From: Pararhizobium sp.
GTDB taxonomy: Bacteria > Pseudomonadota > Alphaproteobacteria > Rhizobiales > Rhizobiaceae
Assembly: GCA_017794825.1 (NCBI GenBank)
Contig: CP051237.1
Span: 310,001 to 374,000, forward strand
Direction: 5' to 3'
Length of the DNA: 64,000 nt
Below, in pieces: positions 60,949 through 64,000 of this stretch. Below the pieces are notes generated by a model. It ran no database searches, was not told where the DNA came from, and saw nothing but the letters and a program-made list of their open reading frames with translations. Position numbers and translations under genes: made by a program. Numbering within the stretch: the first letter of the stretch is position 1; the number at the start of each line of letters is the position of its first letter.

Positions 60949-63015
60949 ATGGGCACAACCCCCTACCCTCTGCCGAGTGTTGCGCGCGGATCCTCGATCT
61001 TCCTTTGTGACGGCCAATCCCTCACCTTTGGTCCGTTCGACTTCTCGATCTTCGACGAGAGCGACGTCGCCATTCTGATCCGCATTGACGGCACGGGACT
61101 ATTTGAGCTGACAGAAGCATTCACCGTTTCCAAATCGGACGAAGAGGAATTCGATACATTTTCCATTACATTTGACGAGATCTATTCCGAGACGACGCAG
61201 TTCATCGTGCTGGGCCGCCGCATCATCGAGCGCAGCCTGGCGATCACCACGGGCACGTCGCTCAACTCCCGGCAGCTTGAAAAGGAGCTTTCCAAGATTG
61301 CAGTGACGCTGCAGGAGCATGACCGCGCGCTGGAGCGCGCGCTGATTGCCCGCTGGAGCGAGGATGCGATCAAACCGCTGCCTGTGCCGGAAGCCGGCGC
61401 CGTGCTGAAATGGAACGACGATCTGGACGGCCTCGTCAACGGACCCACGACGGAGGATCTGGAAAACGCGGAGGAGTATGCCGACGCCGCTGTCGAGAGC
61501 GCGGAGACCGCCATCGCCGCCGGCGCGGAGGCAGCCGCGCACGCCTCCTCGATCGCGGTGAAGTTTTTCGCCAGCCGGGATCTCGCCGAGGCGACGGCGA
61601 TCTCCGATTTCACGCAGATCTTGCTGGTGGCGCACAATGGCCGGGCGCTGCGCTATGTCGAGGACGCAGACGCGGATACGCCGGCGCTGACGACCGCCGA
61701 CGGGCGGCTCTGGGTTCCGGCCGACGAATTCATCACCTTCGACCATTTCGGCGCTGTGGCGGACAATACGACGGATTGCAGCGCCGCCATGCAAAGTGCG
61801 ATCGACTATGCGGCCGCGTTTGAAGATGGCGCGACCGTGCATGGATTGCCCGGCAAATACGCGATTGCTTCGCAGCTCGAATGGCTGCCTGGCGTGTCGT
61901 TCGAGCTTCAGGCCGGCTGCGTTATCAGGGCCAAGGCCGAGATGTATGCGATGCTGAACGTCGACGTCGGAGCCTCCAATCGCATCAAGCGTGTGCGCTT
62001 TCGGGGCGGCAAGCTGGACGCCAACTATCTGGCGGAACGAGTGATCTTTCTCAGGGAATACGAGGCGGTGGAAATCGCCGATTTTCATTTCACTGATTGC
62101 GACGTCAATTACATCCATCTCGGCACCGAGGGGCAGAGCGCCAACAACTACGAAGCGCGCATTCACGATGGCCTGCTGGAACGCTCGGCCGACAACAATT
62201 TCGATGTCTCCGGCGCAGAACCGCGGGGCATCTACTTTGACCTTACCGGATCGAACTCGGACGCGCTGATTTCCGACGTGGTGATCCTCGGCTGCAAAAC
62301 CGGCGTTCAGGGTCAGATCTATGGCTCGATGATTTCCCGGGTGCATCCCTGGAGCTACGTGCCGACCACGGGCACGATGGAAACGGCGTTTCGCCTGGTG
62401 GGCGACAACAACATCGTTTCGGAATGCTACGCCGACTCGTTCTCGCTCTATGGCTATCATTTCGACGGGGTGAGAAACGTGTTGAACCACTCCCTCACCA
62501 ATGCCTCGAGCTACCATGACGACGATACGGGCGGCTGTGTTCTTCTCTCGACAGGCTCGTCGCTGTTTGCGACCGGCAATGTGTTTCGTTCGTCCAGCGC
62601 CGCCAACAGGATCTCGAAAGAGTTTGACGGCGACACCTCCAGCCTGATCGCCGACTCCAACCAAACGCAGAACATCGTTTCGGTTTTCGGAGACCAGGGC
62701 GTTGGCAAGACGGAAGCCTACGTGGCTTTCACGACGAACACGGGCGCAGATCCCACGATCGAGACAGAGACGAACATCAACGGCATCACCCGCAACAGCG
62801 ACACGGACTTCTCGATTACCTTCAACCGGCAAATGGCGAGCACGGCCTTTCAGGTCGTCGTGGAGGCGACGCCGTCATCCTATCCGGGGATCGTCATTCC
62901 GGTGATCCGTGACAAATCCGTGTGGATGGCGCGTGTGCAGTTTCTCGATGAGAACGGCGCGTTCGTCGAGCCGGCGACAGTGACGGTGGCGGTGAAGGGG
63001 ACGGTCACGATTTAG
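60949..63015 (+). CDS. Tail spike / tail fibre protein with beta-helix domain
   Basis: 688 residues from the ATG at 60949. Residues 1-~95 form the conserved virion-attachment domain (shared with the remnant at 14147), followed by a helical neck and an Ala-rich coiled stretch (TEDLENAEEYADAAVESAET). From ~260 a pectate-lyase-like beta-helix starts (TFDHFGAVADNTTDCSAAMQSAID, then GLPGKYAIA), continuing to a C-terminal beta domain. Such spikes bind and often cleave surface polysaccharide, which sets the host range. Confidence 0.85.
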   Translation: MGTTPYPLPSVARGSSIFLCDGQSLTFGPFDFSIFDESDVAILIRIDGTGLFELTEAFTVSKSDEEEFDTFSITFDEIYSETTQFIVLGRRIIERSLAITTGTSLNSRQLEKELSKIAVTLQEHDRALERALIARWSEDAIKPLPVPEAGAVLKWNDDLDGLVNGPTTEDLENAEEYADAAVESAETAIAAGAEAAAHASSIAVKFFASRDLAEATAISDFTQILLVAHNGRALRYVEDADADTPALTTADGRLWVPADEFITFDHFGAVADNTTDCSAAMQSAIDYAAAFEDGATVHGLPGKYAIASQLEWLPGVSFELQAGCVIRAKAEMYAMLNVDVGASNRIKRVRFRGGKLDANYLAERVIFLREYEAVEIADFHFTDCDVNYIHLGTEGQSANNYEARIHDGLLERSADNNFDVSGAEPRGIYFDLTGSNSDALISDVVILGCKTGVQGQIYGSMISRVHPWSYVPTTGTMETAFRLVGDNNIVSECYADSFSLYGYHFDGVRNVLNHSLTNASSYHDDDTGGCVLLSTGSSLFATGNVFRSSSAANRISKEFDGDTSSLIADSNQTQNIVSVFGDQGVGKTEAYVAFTTNTGADPTIETETNINGITRNSDTDFSITFNRQMASTAFQVVVEATPSSYPGIVIPVIRDKSVWMARVQFLDENGAFVEPATVTVAVKGTVTI

Positions 63016-63089
63016 GCTGGCTGGACGGATGGAACGTGGAAGGTTTCATTTGGAGCCTGCCTCACTCGTGTAATTGTTCGACCCTTCGT

Positions 63090-63299
63090 TTACCAAGGGG
63101 CAGGTTTTGGACTCGGTTTAGGATCTCGTCGTGCAGCCAACCGCGCACTCAAGGCATGGTATGCTTTTCCAAGTAAGGGTGATTGACCAGGAAGCCCGAT
63201 AACACCGTAAAGTGTGCGCAGAATTGCGAAGAAAACCAAACAATTAACTGGAACAAAGATCCATGCGGAGAGCAAATAGAGCTTTATTAGCCAATCCAT
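63090..63299 (-). CDS. Small membrane protein, hypothetical
   Basis: 69 residues: one clear membrane segment (LLSAWIFVPVNCLVFFAIL), a second possible one, and a basic Pro-rich tail (RRDPKPSPKPAP). It overlaps the upstream gene's stop by one base (TGATGG), so the two are co-translated. Whether they belong to the prophage or the host is unclear. Confidence 0.55.
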   Translation of the reverse strand: MDWLIKLYLLSAWIFVPVNCLVFFAILRTLYGVIGLPGQSPLLGKAYHALSARLAARRDPKPSPKPAPW

Positions 63300-63745
63300 C
63301 AGTTTGCTCCTTGATTGTCGAAGAATTGTTGCAATTGATCATAAATGCCGGAGACAACAAAAAAATGAGACAAGAGAACACCCAGAGTTATGGCCCACAT
63401 CATAAGATGACGACTACTTAACTCGTCCTGTTCCTCCTGTTCCTTATCTTTAAACTCGGAAAAGACCGGCTCAAGTCTGATCAGGCAAAAAAGGCAAAAA
63501 GGTACACATATCAGAACGGTCAGGAAGTGTAAGCTCGGCCAATTCTCATATCCGTAAAGCTGACCGGGCGATAAACCAAAAACATATTGAGTGACGATTT
63601 CTGCAACGGACAACAGAGAAAGCAAAACAAGAATATCGACGCTGCTTTGTAGGTTTCCAGTCACACGCCTGCGAACATCGGCAACCAGAAATGCGACAAG
63701 AGCCGGCAGTATAAAGCCAAGCAGAAGTGGAATGAAAGCCTGCAT
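63299..63745 (-). CDS. Membrane protein, hypothetical
   Basis: 148 residues with four hydrophobic segments (PLLLGFILPALVAFLVADV, ILVLLSLLSVAEIVTQYVF, LHFLTVLICVPFCLFCLI and MMWAITLGVLLSHFFVVSG) and a charged loop (EFKDKEQEEQDELSSRH). No family recognised. AT-richer than the phage virion genes and on the opposite strand to the tail spike, so it may be another accessory pair or the first host gene. Confidence 0.55.
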   Translation of the reverse strand: MQAFIPLLLGFILPALVAFLVADVRRRVTGNLQSSVDILVLLSLLSVAEIVTQYVFGLSPGQLYGYENWPSLHFLTVLICVPFCLFCLIRLEPVFSEFKDKEQEEQDELSSRHLMMWAITLGVLLSHFFVVSGIYDQLQQFFDNQGAN

Positions 63746-64000
63746 CGAGAGGATAGCTTTCTTTTATTGATCTTGAATTTACTACAACCAGTAAGAGAGA
63801 ATTGCAAATCAATACACACAAACCTGATTTGAACTGGCGCTCGAAGAACGTGCGTTCAGCACCTTGGTCGTACATGCATAACAGTAGTTGACCGAAGATT
63901 GCCTCCCTCAAAATGCCCTGAGATTTCAGGAAGCATTTCTAGGCGCGCATGGCTGTTTCAACATGGGTGAAAGAAGCTCATAAGGGTATCGCTTTGAGTT
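63746..64000. other. Right end of the window, no supported gene
   Basis: 255 AT-rich bases. An out-of-frame minus-strand frame continues from the preceding gene, but nothing recognisable is encoded. No copy of tRNA-Ser or of the 28849-28867 repeat was seen, so the prophage end is not marked here. Confidence 0.4.

Larger units (their letters stand above)
28744..63745. mobile_element. T7-like temperate prophage with integrase, lysogeny control, replication, virion and cargo modules (limits approximate)
   Basis: Gene order: integrase, excisionase-like gene, CI/Cro switch, TOPRIM primase, helicase, terminase, portal, scaffold, capsid, tail tubular A and B, internal virion proteins, tail spike. 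Virion genes resemble the T7 morphogenetic order, but there is no phage RNA polymerase or DNA polymerase, so replication depends on the host. Frames look intact throughout, so it may still be inducible. The left limit is put just past tRNA-Ser because integrase-associated sequence begins there; the right limit is uncertain, as no copy of a left-end sequence was recognised before 64000. Confidence 0.8.

Overview
The window looks like a chromosomal segment of a GC-rich alphaproteobacterium, most likely Hyphomicrobiales (Rhizobium/Martelella-type). The evidence is the rhizobial-style glycerol ABC transporter operon (binding protein, two ATPases, two permeases, small DUF2160 protein) beside glpR-glpD, together with GntR, LacI, TRAP and Opp-type uptake systems and codon use typical of this group. 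The genus cannot be fixed from the sequence alone.

Region 1 (1-12003), host metabolism: a truncated proC-like gene, then glpR-glpD divergent from a six-gene glycerol uptake operon, then an aroQ-like dehydratase, a lone TRAP binding protein and two tandem GntR-FCD regulators. Region 2 (11926-14588): a 2.3-kb prophage fragment between two diverged ~160-bp direct repeats of the gntR/lysR junction. It keeps the 3' end of a large virion gene, a cargo pair (HUH-like protein and barstar-like protein) and the 5' end of a tail-fibre gene. Region 3 (14512-28560), host: a LysR regulator, a DMT exporter, a RES/Xre toxin-antitoxin pair, a LacI-controlled Opp/Dpp-type ABC operon ending in an alpha/beta hydrolase, a HIT protein, a MscS-type channel, and then tRNA-Ser(GCU) at 28637-28726.

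Region 4 (about 28.8 kb to at least 63.0 kb) is an apparently complete T7-like (podovirus-morphology) temperate prophage. Its layout is integrase, excisionase-like gene, lysogeny control (CI-like and Cro-like), a TOPRIM primase and helicase, a dense GGTWACC repeat cluster, terminase, portal, scaffold, capsid, tail tubular proteins A and B, internal virion proteins including a muramidase, and a beta-helix tail spike. Foreign, more AT-rich cargo sits at three points: after the helicase (a secreted protein), between scaffold and capsid (a five-gene dcm-vsr-HNH-GHKL ATPase-Rossmann protein cassette, 43454-48250), and between the last internal virion gene and the tail spike (a tRNA-like gene and an unknown 252-aa protein).

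The most interesting points are the compact restriction-modification/GHKL cassette buried in the capsid operon, and the fact that the virion-gene/tail-spike junction occurs twice in the window with completely different cargo, which marks it as a swap site for accessory genes. No rRNA, CRISPR array or insertion sequence was seen. The right attachment site of the prophage was not found and may lie beyond 64000.
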